NCBI GenBank assembly: GCA_946811185.2
Contig: OX328101.1
Span: forward strand, 23,978,122-24,042,121
DNA: 64,000 bases
Direction: 5' to 3'
From: Hippopus hippopus
Lineage: Eukaryota > Mollusca > Bivalvia > Cardiida > Cardiidae
The position numbers and the translations under genes are program-made. Each line of letters begins with the position of its first letter. The stretch's first letter is position 1. The notes beneath the pieces are model-generated. The model was given only the letters and a program-made list of their open reading frames with translations. It did no database searches and was not told where the DNA came from. Below, one piece after another: positions 38,243 through 50,260 of this stretch.

Positions 38243-38512
38243 TATGAGCTATGCTCTGGCAAAAGGGGGCTTAATGCATCTTCATGATACGTTATACCAA
38301 GCAAGACATTACATAATTATCAATCCACAAAATCCATATTATCCAACAAACCACTGAATCGTGGGGTGCACCGGTCCTTTGACATGCAGAAAATTGACCA
38401 ATAGCAAAAAGTTTCGACCCATGTCAGCCTGCGCGGACTGCGCAGGCTGACATGGGTCGATACTTTTTGCAGAAGCATAAAGCCCCCTTTTCACAGAGCA
38501 AGGCTCATATTC
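38243..38512. repeat. P2 MITE, nearly complete
   Basis: TGCTCTGGCAAAAGGGGGCT at the left, CATGTCAGCCTGCGCGGACT core, and CTTTTCACAGAGCAAGGCTC at the right. Confidence 0.8.
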
Positions 38513-39515
38513 ATTTACTAGTGTGTGGATATGACCCCGCAAACAGGTCCCCAAAACAAACGCCAGCCTGTACACCTTGGCCGAAAAATTCCATATTTGA
38601 ATTGCCATCTGTCGTCAGTTTCGGAACAGTGAGATGCCAGCTTAGAATATAAAGGAGCGATGAGGGTCTGTATTCACCAGCAATTCCTAAGACCATTCTT
38701 TGTCTTATTCTCCTAGATTTGGTTTAGCCTATCAGAAGTTGTTTTACTTTCAAATTTAGAAAATTCTGCAGAGTAAGACCAAGCATATACTCAAGAATGG
38801 TTGGGGGATAGGAGCCAAGGTCGATAATGGTCCTTAGTATGACTGTTTGGTTGTAAACACCGTTTTGAACAGTTTCAGATATAGCCGTCAGTGCTTCTTG
38901 TATATCCCTATGTTCCAAGCACTTTTTCCCCCAGCAAGTACGGTACTACGCATATTTAATGGTTCGAAGTCGTTGGCTGCTTTCCCAGATAGCAATAACA
39001 TAGGAAAAGCGACGAGAAACGAAGAATTTTGTAGCTATAACTGCCATCAGTATTTTGCAAGAGTTTTGATCTAGACCAGATATAACCATTTATCACAAAA
39101 CAAAATCATAGACTTGTACACCTTAAAAGCATTGCAGACGAAACATTGAATGTTGCTCAAACGTTCGATTTGTCTTTCATCGTGTAAAAATATTGTGTTT
39201 TGAGGACAAAGACAGACATGAAATTTTTATTTCTTCAAGGTAGGAGAATACATGCATGCATACAACATGGAAAGGGTATATTAAAAACGAACTGCACGTC
39301 AAATACACGTGGAGTTACAAAAAAAGGGGGGAGAGAGGAGGAAATATTAATCACCAAAATTTGTTCCTTTCAATTGTTTTCAAGGGCCTTGTTCGCCTGG
39401 ATCCCTCAAAATTTTGGATTAAATTCACAACCTGCATTAATCGCCGAGCTTACACTGCATACTACAGGCGCTTGGTCTATGACAAACTCCTACTCGATAA
39501 CCTAATAAATGTGAG
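38513..39515. other. Intron of gene 2, nothing recognised
   Basis: Mixed-composition DNA with short frames; no supported gene. Confidence 0.4.
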
Positions 39516-39517
39516 TG

Positions 39518-39733
39518 GCGCACTGGCAAATGTGGTTTAATGCATCTTCGTGATGCATTACATCAAGAAAGTCATCACTGTGACAAATAAGTATGGATTC
39601 ATAAAATCAATTTCGTCTAACAACCGGCTAAATCTCGAGGTAGAATGGTCCTTGACATGCAGTAAATTTACCAAAAGCAAAAAGTTTCAACCCAAGTCAG
39701 CCTGTGTGGATTCCTTTTTCAACCAGCGTGGCT
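39518..39733. repeat. P2 MITE, degenerate
   Basis: CTTCGTGATGCATTACATC and AAGTCAGCCTGTGTGG. The right half is damaged. Confidence 0.55.
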
Positions 39734-39819
39734 GATGTATAAAGACTTATATTCATAGTTTTATATCATATTAGGTTATAGAAGAAGTTTGTAAAAATCC
39801 AAGTGCCTATACTGTGCAC

Positions 39820-40030
39820 ATCTTTTTTACATTTTATCAAACGATAAAATTTCAGACTCGTTCATCTTTAGAGTGGCCTCGTAAACCGCTTTATACCATT
39901 GCTGAAAGTGGTTACAGCTATTATTGAAAGAATTGAAAACATTTTGGGGAAAAGGAGACTGTTTATTTTCGGCATTTTCTCCCCTTCTCGCAATTGTTTT
40001 CTTCTGCACGAATGTGGTCAAAACATAACA
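39820..40030. repeat. P3 MITE copy, diverged
   Basis: ACATTTTGGGGAAAAGGAGA and TTTCTCCCCTTCTCGCAA around a damaged core. Confidence 0.5.
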
Positions 40031-40044
40031 TCGTTTTGAAAAAG

Positions 40045-40290
40045 CTTTAACCCTTTACCACACACCCTCGAGTTTTAACGACCTTTAGGAACACAGCAGA
40101 TGAAAACATTGTGGGAAAGGAGGAAATGCTGGTTACCAACATTTTCTTCTGTACGGACATTTTTTTTTTTAACATTCCAAAGGCAATTTTTTGTTTTTGG
40201 ATCAATTAATATGTCATCTGCAAGTGCTTTCAAATTGGACCAGTCTGAAATAATATCGTTTGGTAAAGCGTTAATTCACATTTTGTTCCC
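40045..40290. repeat. P3 MITE copy upstream of exon 2, gene 2
   Basis: CCTTTACCACACACCC arm, GGAAATGCTGGTTACC core, ATGTCATCTGCAAGTGC right arm. Same position relative to exon 2 as at 10840-11050. Confidence 0.6.
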
Positions 40291-40292
40291 AG

Positions 40293-40558
40293 TTTTTCAG
40301 TTAGAAAGTGCTCTTGGAGGTTACCAAATAAGTTTTGAGGATGCAGCAACCAGTTGTGGAGAGCGTGGCACGGTTATTGCAACACCGACTGACCTGCTCG
40401 AGTCCAGGAGTCTCGGCTTGGCGTGGTGCGCGTGTGGCTGGCTATCAGACGGCAGTTCAGGGTACGTGTTACAGGGGCCGGTTTCAGGGTGTGCAGACTA
40501 CCAGACTGGGATAATTTATTGTGGCTCTGTGAAGGCTAATGTTTGGTGTGTTTTATAA
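40293..40558 (+). CDS. Exon 2 (terminal) of PAN/Link-like protein, gene 2
   Basis: The acceptor is TTCCCAG before TTTTTCAG, as in gene 1. The product has GGYQISFEDAATSCGERG, ATPTDLLESR, LAWCACGWLSDGSSGY and IIYCGS ... VWCVL. This matches exon 2 of gene 1 closely and fits a Link module. Stop TAA. Confidence 0.65.
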
Positions 40559-40744
40559 TGACTTCTCCTCCCTAGTTTTCACATATTTTGACAGTTATTT
40601 TTTATTGATTGATGATTGTTTACTAAAAGCGTTTTGCACCGTTTTGATGGCCTAAACGTTGTTGACATTAACATGTTTCTTTTAACAGGGGGTATTGCGA
40701 TTTACTGTCAGGAATTAAGGTTTCCAATTAAAAAGGGGATCCGA

Positions 40745-41340
40745 ATGGTAGGAGATTATTATTATACTGCAAAGAAATTTCTCGTGATCTGATTGGATAA
40801 TATGCCCCGAACATATATATCATGTATACTGGCAAAACCAACGTAAAAGCCCTTTCCCTTTCGGGAGCCCAGTATACATGACTACACTATCAACACAACA
40901 TCCAAAATGGCGGCGTCGATCAAGATTAATATCAAGATTATGCGCCAAACTGCACGTTTTAGCACGTATTACCAAGGTTTCAGTGACGTCAGTTTCCAGT
41001 GACGTCAGTTTTCATTGAATTGGGGCACTCAGAAGGGAAATCCTACTTCGTCAGCGTACTCAATTTTTTAAACCAAAAAACAGGTAATTCGCTTAACAAA
41101 CGTTGGAATGGTAAAACTTTGCAGTATAATAAATTCGTTGTCCAGTCAGGTGGCAGGGGACTTGGAAACTTGTTCACGGCTGTGGTGAATCATGTCGCCC
41201 CGATCCTCGGATCGGGGCGACATGATTCACCACAGCCGTGAACAAGTTTCCAAGTCCCCTGCCGAGGATCGGTGCGACATGATTCACCACAGCCGTGAAC
41301 AAGTTTCCAAGTCCCCTGCCACCTGACCGCACAACTAATA
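40745..41340. repeat. Long-hairpin mobile element D, copy 2 (inverse of copy 1)
   Basis: Runs from TTATTATACTGCAAAGAAAT to CACCTGACCGCACAACTAAT. The hairpin arm (CACAGCCGTGAACAAGTTTC) is present once on the left and twice on the right, so the end has been duplicated in this copy. Confidence 0.75.
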
Positions 41341-41345
41341 ATGTA

Positions 41346-41528
41346 TGAGCCATGCGCTGGCAAAAGGGTTTAATGCATCTGTGTGATGAATTAAACCAAG
41401 CAAATCATCATTTATTTATGGATCCATAAAATGCATTTTGTCTAATATTCGACTGATTTGTTGGGTAGCATGGTCCTTGGACATGCAGAAAAATTACCGA
41501 AAGCAAAAAGATTCGACCGAGGTCAGCC
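41346..41528. repeat. P2 MITE, truncated
   Basis: TGAGCCATGCGCTGGCAAAA at the left; stops at GAGGTCAGCC without its right half. Confidence 0.65.
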
Positions 41529-41924
41529 AAGTTAGAAATGTATCTCAAAGCAATTACTGCCTGTTCTAAGATACAAGTGACAAGAAAAAATAAAAAATGT
41601 CACAGCACACAGTGACAATGACTACCTTTGTATTCAATCACTAGAATGAAAAATGCAACAGTGCTTTTACTGAATAAATAGAATTTCAATAAAGCGGACA
41701 TTTTCCCTATCAAAGGAAAAGTTGCTTCCTCTGCGAAATTTTCTGTTCCCTGTTGTGTCACAAATTTCCTCTATATTGGGTACTGTTTGGAAAAAAATTA
41801 CCATGAAAGTCAAAGCGCAAGTTTTAAATCTATGGAATAAGTGACGAGTACGATTTTTTTTCTTCTGCAATTCAAATTTGTAAATTTTAATATATTTTTT
41901 CTTGAATGCAAGGTGCAACTAGTT

Positions 41925-42190
41925 ATCCCCCGCCGAAGGCGGAGGGATATAGTTTTAGCGTTTTCCGTCTGTCCGTCCTTCCGTCCGTCCGTCCATCCGT
42001 CCGTCTGTGTGTCCGTCCGGAAGAACATTTCCAATACCATTGGACAGAATTTCGTGAAACTTTATACATGTGTACAATAACCCATTCCGCCGATATGTTT
42101 ATATATATGGATATGATTCGATGCAAGATGGCCGACTAGGAGCGATTTTAAGTTACGCGGTCGAGTAAATCTTTTCGGCGGGGGATATCA
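41925..42190. repeat. MITE with CCCCGCCGAAGGCGGAGGG end and GTCC array
   Basis: Starts CCCCCGCCGAAGGCGGAGGG, then a GTCC/GTCT simple repeat (41965-42020), then AATTTCGTGAAACTTTATAC, and ends GGCGGGGGATAT. This architecture is common in mollusc genomes. Confidence 0.65.
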
Positions 42191-42199
42191 TTTCAACGA

Positions 42200-42780
42200 A
42201 ATTGCTTGTTTTATTTTTTTTTACAGTATTTAAAAATTGTGTTTTCTGCTTCAAATAAAATATGTATTCTTTCAAACCAAGTTTTGTTTGCCAATTTCCC
42301 ATATTGGAGAGTGTGGTGAAAAACATTGCAAACGGTTCTTACAACTATTACCAGTCCTGCTATGGACTTAGACTACACATAAAAGCACTTGGCGCTTGGA
42401 ACGAATGGTATGTGTATTTCTTGTTTGAAATTTCGCAACACATGGATGCATCCACTCACTACTTCTAAGCATTTGGAAATGCATAAAAGATAACAAAACG
42501 CAGCAGCACACATTTTTTCTTTTTAAATTCTAAAATGGACAATTCATTGATGAGTACAGTTGCTCTACGCATATACACTTCCCCCTTGCCCCTAGTCCAT
42601 CAGCGCTTTCAGGGCTTTAATTACGTATTTGTTCCAGTCTCTGTACCAGACCAAGTATAAATTACCACTTATCAACGAATTTTTTCTCTTTTCATTCTCG
42701 GTAAAAATATGTGGAAAAAAAAAACTAACAAATGACCAAGAGAACTATGTTCAGCAAATAATACATTTGGACGCTTCGTC
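42200..42780. other. No gene seen
   Basis: A 68-codon + frame (42262-42468) has no recognisable domain; I do not call it. Confidence 0.4.
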
Positions 42781-42787
42781 TTATATA

Positions 42788-43055
42788 TGGCTTGCAACAC
42801 GCGAAAAGGGACATTCGGACATTTGCGAAAAGTGTTGTCTCGGATTAGCCTGCGCGGACTGCGCAGGCTGATTCGAGACGACACTTTACGTTTTTATGTA
42901 ATTTTCTGTTTTGCGCAAGTCTACTGTAGCACAAAATCTAATGTAGTCGTAAAGTGCCGTCTTGGTTAGCCTTCGCGGACTGCGCAGGCTGATCCGAGAC
43001 GACAATTTACGCAAATGTCCGAATGTCCTTTTTCGCGTGTTGCGATCCATGTCGG
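42788..43055. repeat. P2b MITE, two cores
   Basis: CAACACGCGAAAAGGGAC at the left and TTTTTCGCGTGTTGCG at the right bracket two CAGCCTGCGCGGACT-like palindromes (42840-42895 and 42955-43010). Confidence 0.7.
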
Positions 43056-43519
43056 GTAATCCAGGGTGATGTTTGTCGGTTCCGAATAAGTTGTGCTAAG
43101 CATTCTAAGTGTAAACTTAACTCTTTACCAGAAGACAACATTTTGGATTTGTCCAAGATGAAAGCGTTTGTAGACGGCAAATTGAAAAGTGGCAAACAAA
43201 TTGAGTAGCAGTAGGAACGGGGAGCTTAAGCTCGCGGCTTGACCCCGGTCGTTAAGACCCAACTGCAGCCAACCCACAGAGGCAACCATAACCGAAAACA
43301 GAACCATTGCCTTCGTCTATGCTTTCTTTTACGTCTTTGCCATTCCTCCATGGTGCACGCGTTCCCAGTTTCCTCAGGGTAGCTTGCACATCAAGTTATA
43401 CTTGCATACGGGCCAACGCATCGAGAAAGCCAAAAGCATGTCATTATTTGTACAACTAGGACAGACAATTATCAAAAATTTAATAAGCTGCACTTAGAAG
43501 TGAAAAGAAAATGAGAAGC

Positions 43520-43690
43520 TGATTGATTGATTGATTGATTTTCGCTTATTTATCGTCAACACCGATTGCCCATATGGGCGACACCCCCGAAGGCTGTCAC
43601 TCAAATTATGGGGGATAGTGTAAGATAGAGGACGAAGCCCATTCTCAGTTACGCCTGGTTCTTTAAGGTGCTTGGTTTGCAGTACCGTCA
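43520..43690. repeat. GATT tandem and adjoining interspersed repeat
   Basis: GATTGATTGATTGATTGATT followed by CATATGGGCGACACCCCC, in reverse relation to the CAATCAATCA tail of SINEs. Confidence 0.55.
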
Positions 43691-43870
43691 CAAGGCACTT
43701 AGGTTTTAAAGTCTCATCCGAAAGACTTTAAGTAATTCTTAGTTGGCTTGCCTTGGGAATTGAAACCACACCCTAAAGTATCAAGAGACTTGTTGCTTGC
43801 AAGTTTCTTGCTCTACCACTTAAGCCCTACCAACTGGTCAAATGAAGGGCTAAGCAGAGCCCTGTAGATT
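43690..43870 (-). repeat. tRNA-derived SINE, reverse orientation
   Basis: GTCTCATCCGAAAGACTTTA is the reverse of the tail seen at 2300. GGAATTGAAACC and CTCTACCACTTAAGCCC are reversed B-box and A-box regions of a tRNA-Leu-like head. Confidence 0.6.
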
Positions 43871-43969
43871 TTAATATGACCTTTGCTACCCATGGGCCGT
43901 TGCCAATTAGTTTCTTACACCAATCTCAGGCTTTTCATTTCGTTTGACTGTGTAAACACAATCGGCTTT

Positions 43970-44165
43970 TCACTGACTCTTTGCCTGTTTTGGAGGTAAC
44001 TGCAGACTATGAAATAATTGCGGTTCAATCGACATGATTTATGTCCGAGTTATGAAAATATTGAGCGAAAGGAAGAAAATTCTGGTTACCAGTGTTTCCT
44101 TCTCCCACAATGTTTTCAAAAACGTTCTCCCGCAGGGTTCGTTAAACAAGGGATTGTTTGGTGAA
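43970..44165. repeat. P3 MITE copy, diverged
   Basis: GAAAATTCTGGTTACCAG and TCCCACAATGTTTTC. Confidence 0.5.
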
Positions 44166-44294
44166 GGGGTGGCGCAGGTAGCATATCAAATGATCTACAA
44201 TCTAATTTATTAGGAAAGTTATATAGAACAAAGACTGCACTTAATGAAGCATGACACTCATAAATATTTTATTCATTCGCCGCCAAATGTATGT

Positions 44295-44562
44295 GAACCA
44301 TGCTGTCTGAAAAAGGGGGCTTAATGCATCATCGTGATGCATGATACCTAGCAAATCATCACATAATCATAGATTCATGAAGTCCATTTAGTCTAACTTT
44401 TGACGAAATCTGGAGGTAGAATGGTCCTTGGACATGCAGAAAATTTTAAAGATAGCAAAAAATTTCGGCCCATGTCAGCCTGCGCGGACTGCGCAGGCTG
44501 ACATGGGTCGATACTTTTTGCAGATGCATTAACCTTCCTTTTCACCGAGCATGGCCCATACA
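44295..44562. repeat. P2 MITE, nearly complete
   Basis: GAAAAAGGGGGCTTAATGCA left, CATGTCAGCCTGCGCGGACT core, ACCGAGCATGGCCC right. Confidence 0.8.
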
Positions 44563-44654
44563 TATAGGTCAACTTTCAAATCATTTCAACAGCAAATACT
44601 ACGATTCTACGACAAGACTTTCTTTTTATAATTCAAAATGAAGGAGCAGACGGC

Positions 44655-44720
44655 GGAGATGTATGATCAGTGAGCACGTTCTGTGCTGTCTGATCTTGAT
44701 CCGCTCTGTTACTATATAAT
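44655..44720. repeat. P1 MITE, diverged
   Basis: GATCAGTGAGCACGTTC and GTGCTGTCTGATCTTGATC. Confidence 0.6.
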
Positions 44721-44811
44721 CTGTGTACAAATATTGCCCGCTTGTAAAAAAGGATAAAACTTTTGACATAGTATTACGACCCCGCGTTTAAAATTAACGA
44801 CCCAGATTATC

Positions 44812-45073
44812 AGAGTAAGCCATACTCTTGCAAATGGGGGCTTAATGCATCTCCGTAGTTCATCATACCAAGAATATCATCATATAATTATTGATCCATA
44901 AAGTCCACTCTGTTCTTACAACCTACTGGGTCTGGAGGTAGACTGGTCCTTGACATGAATTGACCAGTAGCAAAAAGTTTTGGCCCGGGTCAGCCTGTGC
45001 GGACTGCACAGGCTGACCTGGGTCAATACTTTTTGCATATGCATTAAGCCCTCTTTTCACAGAGCATGACTCA
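44812..45073. repeat. P2 MITE, nearly complete
   Basis: GGGTCAGCCTGTGCGGACTG core with CTTTTCACAGAGCATGACTC right end. Confidence 0.75.
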
Positions 45074-45074
45074 A

Positions 45075-45240
45075 GTATTTTTAAACATGGTGGGAAAAGG
45101 AAAACTCTTAGTAACCAGTATTTTGTCCTTTTCAAACGATGTTTTCTACCCTTTCATGCACGAGTCTGATCATTGGAGCCACATAAATTCTGTTGTCTGT
45201 AAATTCTTTCACTGTTGACAATCCTGAAATTTTACTGACT
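45075..45240. repeat. P3 MITE copy
   Basis: ACATGGTGGGAAAAGGAAAA and its partner, then TTGTCTGTAAATTC. Confidence 0.5.
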
Positions 45241-45410
45241 CGTATGTAACTATAAATTATAGCTATGCAAGTGACACATGTCATGTAATTTGAACTTCTA
45301 AAGCGACCTATCAAATATTAAAATAAAAGGAATGTACAGTTTTAGTCGTTAGTTCCGTCTAAAACCGCGACCTTATCATAGTTCAACCTTCAGGATACTT
45401 CGACAATTTG

Positions 45411-45474
45411 CGGACAGTGTAAACAAGATCAGACTGCACAGAAGTGCAGTCTGATCTTGGATCTACCCTGTCCG
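45411..45474. repeat. P1 MITE, near-perfect palindrome
   Basis: AAGATCAGACTGCACAGAAG with its complement, ends CGGACAGTGT and CCTGTCCG. Confidence 0.8.
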
Positions 45475-45521
45475 ATAAGGAGATATTTCTCCCCCAAAAA
45501 ATAACTCGGAAGTAGCCATAT

Positions 45522-45735
45522 TTGGCTTGCAACACGCGAAAAGGGGTATTCGGACATTTGCGTAAAGTGTCGTCTCGGATCAGCCTGCGCAGTCCGCGCA
45601 GGCTAATCCGAGACGGCACTTTACGACTACATTAGATTTTGTTCTTCAGTAGATTTGCGCAAAACAGGAAATTACATAAAAACGGAAAGTGTCGTTTCGG
45701 ATCAGCGAATGCCCCTTTTCGCGTGTTGCAAGCCA
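45522..45735. repeat. P2b MITE
   Basis: CAACACGCGAAAAGGGG left, CTCGGATCAGCCTGCGCAGT core, TTTTCGCGTGTTGCAAGCC right. Confidence 0.75.
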
Positions 45736-45799
45736 TTTAGGGTTTTACTATCGACTTGAAGGTATTCATTCAGCTTTTTCAGCTGGATAAGGGTTAAAC

Positions 45800-46005
45800 C
45801 TTTACCCAACAATCCCCTATTTTAAACCACCCAAAGGAAGAAGAATTTTGAAAACATGGTGGGAAAAAGAGAAAACGCCGGTAACCAGCATTTTCAACCA
45901 GCATTTTTTTTTTTCCTTTTCCAACACTGTTTCCTTGGCTTTCTAACACAGATACGATTCTTGGAGCCACATTTGATTTGTCATCTGCAAATATTCCCAT
46001 AAATG
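45800..46005. repeat. P3 MITE copy
   Basis: AACATGGTGGGAAAAAGAG, GTAACCAGCATTTT (duplicated) and TTGTCATCTGCAAATATTC. Confidence 0.6.
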
Positions 46006-46248
46006 TCTGATGTCAAACACAAAAAAGTTATAGAAAATTTCATCTCAACCCATCCCGTATTTTTTTTTGTTAATTCAGCTCAAACACAATAACCCTTTAA
46101 TAATAACAGCGACATAAGCCTTTGCTGGTCGTTCATTTCCCATAATACGGACGTGGTACATTCCATTCAGACAGGTTGGCCCTATTAAAAAATAAAGAAA
46201 GTGTATTACATTACATTGTATTGTATATTACCTAGTCTTTTTTGCTTG

Positions 46249-46268
46249 CTCTCTCTCTCTCCCTCCCT

Positions 46269-46363
<95 letters not shown>

Positions 46364-46397
46364 TCTTCTTCTTCTTCTTCTTCTTCTTCTTCTTCTG
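46249..46397. repeat. CT and CTT microsatellite
   Basis: (CT)n for about 100 bp, then (TTC)n. Spurious Ser/Leu and Arg/Glu frames on the two strands. Confidence 0.98.
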
Positions 46398-46399
46398 TC

Positions 46400-47985
46400 C
46401 TTCTTGTCTTTTAGAAAGAGTCTTAGATGACAAAGCGACAAAGACCAGAAAGACAGAAACTTACTATACTCACATGCTACCCCACAGATACTGATCACGT
46501 CTGAAACTTCGGCTGAAAAAGTCAAAAAAAACTTTCTTTCATAACAAAGAAATGCACAAATAAAATCATAAAACTTGAAGAAAATGAAAGAAAGGGTGAA
46601 TACAAGTAGATATAGATATAAAGTAATGCAAATTATGTGGCAAATTGAAAAGGGTATTGAGAACAAAACATGGATCATCAGACGACAAAATTTTAAACTC
46701 AACCGGTTGGATCACAAGGTTAATTTGCTTGAAAGAATGTGGGATATGACTTTGCTTGGGTAGAACATATCCTAAAATTACGATGGTGGTTATAAACACA
46801 ATTTTCCTTTGGCCCTTTCAAAAGCCTTCGTTATTTCACGCCCTACCAAACGACAATACTTCAGGCTAGTCAAAATATATCTGCAGAAACCAAATTAAAT
46901 GTGGCTCAAATGATGGAAATTGTCCTTGAAATGGTAAAAAAAAAAACATTGTGAAAAAAAGGAGAAATGCTGGTAACGTTATTGTTTGGCAAAGGGTTCA
47001 AGAATTAAATTATCAAGAAAGACATGTGTTTACCCATCTTTTTCATCTCTGCAATAGGAATTTTCCATTTTAGAAGAAATACTTTCCGCAGACTTCGAAT
47101 GTCTCATTTCTGTGTCCTGGGAGTATAAGGGATATGTGGGCAAGCGTCGTGGCCGTCTTGTTGGCGGACATCTCGTGTCACGTGGGGCTTTTACGTACAA
47201 ACGGTGACGATAGAAGCTTTCGTCATTTCCTCGCCTCCAACGGTGTTCGTAAGGTTCGCTAACATGTAAATCCTGGATACAGAAAACAGGATAGATCTTT
47301 TTAAAAGTGATAGACAGCGTAAGAGGTGCTGGAGCATAAGTAGTGGAACTTTTTTGTCATTCAGCATCAAGCGAAGTAATGAAAAGTAATATCGCTATCA
47401 GTTGCCTCCTTTTCATTATCGTTTTGCATACTGATGAAAAGATTCGTTTTCAGTTATATAATTATATTGTTCAAGATTAGATATTAATCCAAAAAGTGGT
47501 TGGAAAAGAGCAGTTGCTGCTTAAAACGATGTGTCGGAAAATACATGTAGACTGCACATTGATAGGTTATATACGGTAACGCTTAAAAATAAAAAAAATC
47601 CAATACATGTACATGTACAGATGTACATACAGGAAAATGATCCTCCCCTGTCATGTTCATTTGCCTGGGCTCGAAAAAGCGCCCGGTGGTGTCGATTAGC
47701 GGTAGGACCACATGTAAATCATTGTCATAAATGCCCGCAAATAGGCCCGCATGGGGTTCTCAGAATAAACCTGTCGACATTTCTTTTTTATTCTTTCGAG
47801 AACATCAGTACCAAGATGAAGGTCAAAAGCCGGCTTATAAAGTTACGCCGAAAAAATAAAATGTAGTTTTTATTTTTAAATCTTTTCATATGATATTATT
47901 GTTGTCAGACGTTTTCTTCGTAAAGGTCATTGAAACACACGACTGTGTGGTAAAGGGTAAGTTTTATTGATTGGTGCCAAAACCG
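46400..47985. other. No supported gene
   Basis: A P3 remnant lies at 46835-47000. Elsewhere short frames only. Confidence 0.4.
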
Positions 47986-47989
47986 GACA

Positions 47990-48230
47990 TCATCTTACGT
48001 AAAACCGGACCCTGTTATAATATATATCGTCATGTGAACGGGAGCGTCTGTACTGTTTCCGGTTACCGAAGTGCCCATCTTTATATGTGCTTGTGTTAGA
48101 CCGTTGATATGGCTCAATGCTCTGGTTTGAACCCTGGTTCCTGTATCCGTCGTAGTCATATGGTGCAGTAGTTGTATAGATGCTGTTGATTTCAACATTA
48201 TTATTGTCAGACACAATTTTGTCCGATAAG
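47990..48230 (-). CDS. Terminal exon: Tyr-rich cytoplasmic-tail-like sequence
   Basis: The acceptor TTTTTGTTTTTGCAG lies just before 48230 on the minus strand. The exon reads LSDKIVSDNNNVEINSIYTT, continues with YDYDGYRN and RSRSHDDIYYN, and ends at TGA 47990. AATAAA lies 22 nt downstream (47963-47968), which supports a true last exon. The many tyrosines suggest a cytoplasmic tail of a receptor. The phase does not fit directly to the transmembrane exon at 50671-50897, so if both belong to one gene an intermediate exon is needed. Confidence 0.5.
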
Positions 48231-48453
48231 CTGCAAAAACAAAAAGTCTGGGTCCGTTTTCATCAAACCATTCTAAATTCCACTCTTAGTCTTATTCTTG
48301 AGTTAAAAAGAAGCACAATTTATGACTGGCTAAATCATCTACTTTATTAACCATTTTCCTGCTGAATAAGTGAAATGAAACTTTATATCCGGTTGTAAAA
48401 ACACAAACTTTGTTGTTTCGAAGGTATTTTTGGGGGGAAAGATATCTCCATAA

Positions 48454-48520
48454 CGGACAGTGCAGATTCAAGATCAGACTGCACGTTCCGTGCAGTCTGA
48501 TCTTGATCTACAGTGTCCGC
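48454..48520. repeat. P1 MITE, near-perfect palindrome
   Basis: CGGACAGTGCAGATTC, AAGATCAGACTGCACGTTC and complement, ending CAGTGTCCG. Confidence 0.8.
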
Positions 48521-48549
48521 AAAAGGTATTTGAGTAGCGCTTAGCCGCC

Positions 48550-49615
48550 TAAGGGCTAAAGTAAATTGCATTACTTTAACATTTAGAAAATTGTCGAGAA
48601 TGAGACTTAAATTGCTATTAAGACTGGTTGGTGATTTTTGGCCCTTGACTCTGAATAGATTGCATCATCTAATGCCACAACTTGATTAGGGAATGATTTC
48701 TGACAGCTTTCGTTGGCACATTAATTATTAAATTCGTGTTCGAAATACAACCTAGCGGAACAGAGAGATCAATTTGATTTATGGAAATTAAATGCAATGT
48801 CATTCACATTAAACAAAATATATTAGAATTCAATGACAACGTTTTGATATGCACCTGAGTTGATGGAATAGAAGTTTACATTTAACAAGGGAATTTCTTA
48901 AAACCGTGTGTTGTCGTTGAAGCTAAAAGTAAACAAAGCGGGTGATAAAATGCATTTCAATTCATGCATACCATTTTAAAGTATGGAAATTATTTTGCTG
49001 ATGACAATCTGATATCATGTGGTCGGTCCAAGTGTTAGTCGAACACAGAAAAGTGAATTTTAAAAGTAGGTCAAAAGTTGCTGGGTCGCTCTATCTTTTG
49101 TTTACATTTAACCTGATTTTAGAATTCGTTTTTCTTTCAGCAACTAACTCTTGGGCCGATCGTACAATAACAGATTGTCATCTTCACAATGATTTCCATT
49201 CTTTTAAAAGGTACGATTTAAATTCAGTTGCATTTTGACACTTGCTTTGTTTACTTTTGACGGCTACTGGGCCTTTAATACAAGCCATAATTATTTGCCA
49301 CAATCATGTTCTATAACACTGTGAACAGGCAATATAGTTTACATAGGCTCAAAAACGAAAATCTTATCTTAATAAAAGGGTTTGCATTCACCGACCATTC
49401 TCCAGTACGTATTAAATCTGAGTCTGGATTTAGAAAGTAGGCCTAAAACAAGTCCCAATTGGCTTGGCTATTTGGTTTAGCTAATGAGAAATTGTGTTAC
49501 ATTAAAAGTTAGACTTTTCATGAGAACAAACTAGTAATGTTATTGAGAATCGTTGGTATTAACGACCAGTTCCTAGAATTTACCAATAGGAATTATTTAT
49601 GATTTTAACGTGAAA
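48550..49615. other. No gene seen
   Basis: AT-rich, short frames only. Confidence 0.45.
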
Positions 49616-49621
49616 CACATA

Positions 49622-49892
49622 CGAGTCATGCCCTGTGAAAATTGGATTAAATCCATCTGCAAAAAGTATCGACCCATGTCAGCCTGCGCGAACTGCGCAG
49701 GCTGACATGGGTCGATACTTTTTCCTATTGGTCAAATTTCTGCGTGTCAAAGGACTAGTGGCCCTCATGATGATTCAGTCACTGGTTAGAAAAATGGATT
49801 TTATGGATCCATAATTATATGATGACTTGCTTGCCATAATAAGTCACGGAGATACATTAAACTCCCTGTTACTGAAGTGTTGCTCATACCTA
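49622..49892. repeat. P2 MITE, nearly complete
   Basis: GCCCTGTGAAAATTGG left, CATGTCAGCCTGCGCGAACT core, inverted TGTTGCTCATACC right. Confidence 0.75.
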
Positions 49893-50009
49893 TAGGGCGT
49901 CGAAACCTCTCCATATAGTGGAAGCTTTTTATCACTGCAACAGAAGAATCAAGAAGCTCGTTCTAAATGTCTGCTCCGTTAAGTAATAACTTTTTCTTTT
50001 TTTTTTGTT

Positions 50010-50260
50010 TAACACCTTACCACACAAACCTGACTTTTAACGACACTGAAAGAGAAGGCTTTTGTAAAATTATGGGAAAAGGAGAAAATGCTGGTAACCA
50101 GCATTTTCTCCTTTTCCCACAATTTTTTCTACCCTATCAAAGACAGAAATCATCATTTTGGCAACATTTAATTTATCCTATGCAAATGCTTTCAATTTGG
50201 TCCAGACCCGAATTTTGTCGCTTAACAAAGCTTTAACAAGCTCTGCTTAAAAAAGTGCAC
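50010..50260. repeat. P3 MITE, well preserved
   Basis: CCTTACCACACAAACCTG arm, GAGAAAATGCTGGTAACC with full complement, AATTTATCCTATGCAAATGC right arm. Confidence 0.75.

Noticed and set aside
38339..38608. Frames with NASAKSIDPCQPAQSAQAD-like peptides
   Set aside because: The same peptide appears at every P2 MITE (2580, 44923, 59101, 63344); it is the palindrome translated.
46201..46702. Frames of Leu/Ser and Arg/Glu repeats
   Set aside because: Artefact of the CT and CTT microsatellite.
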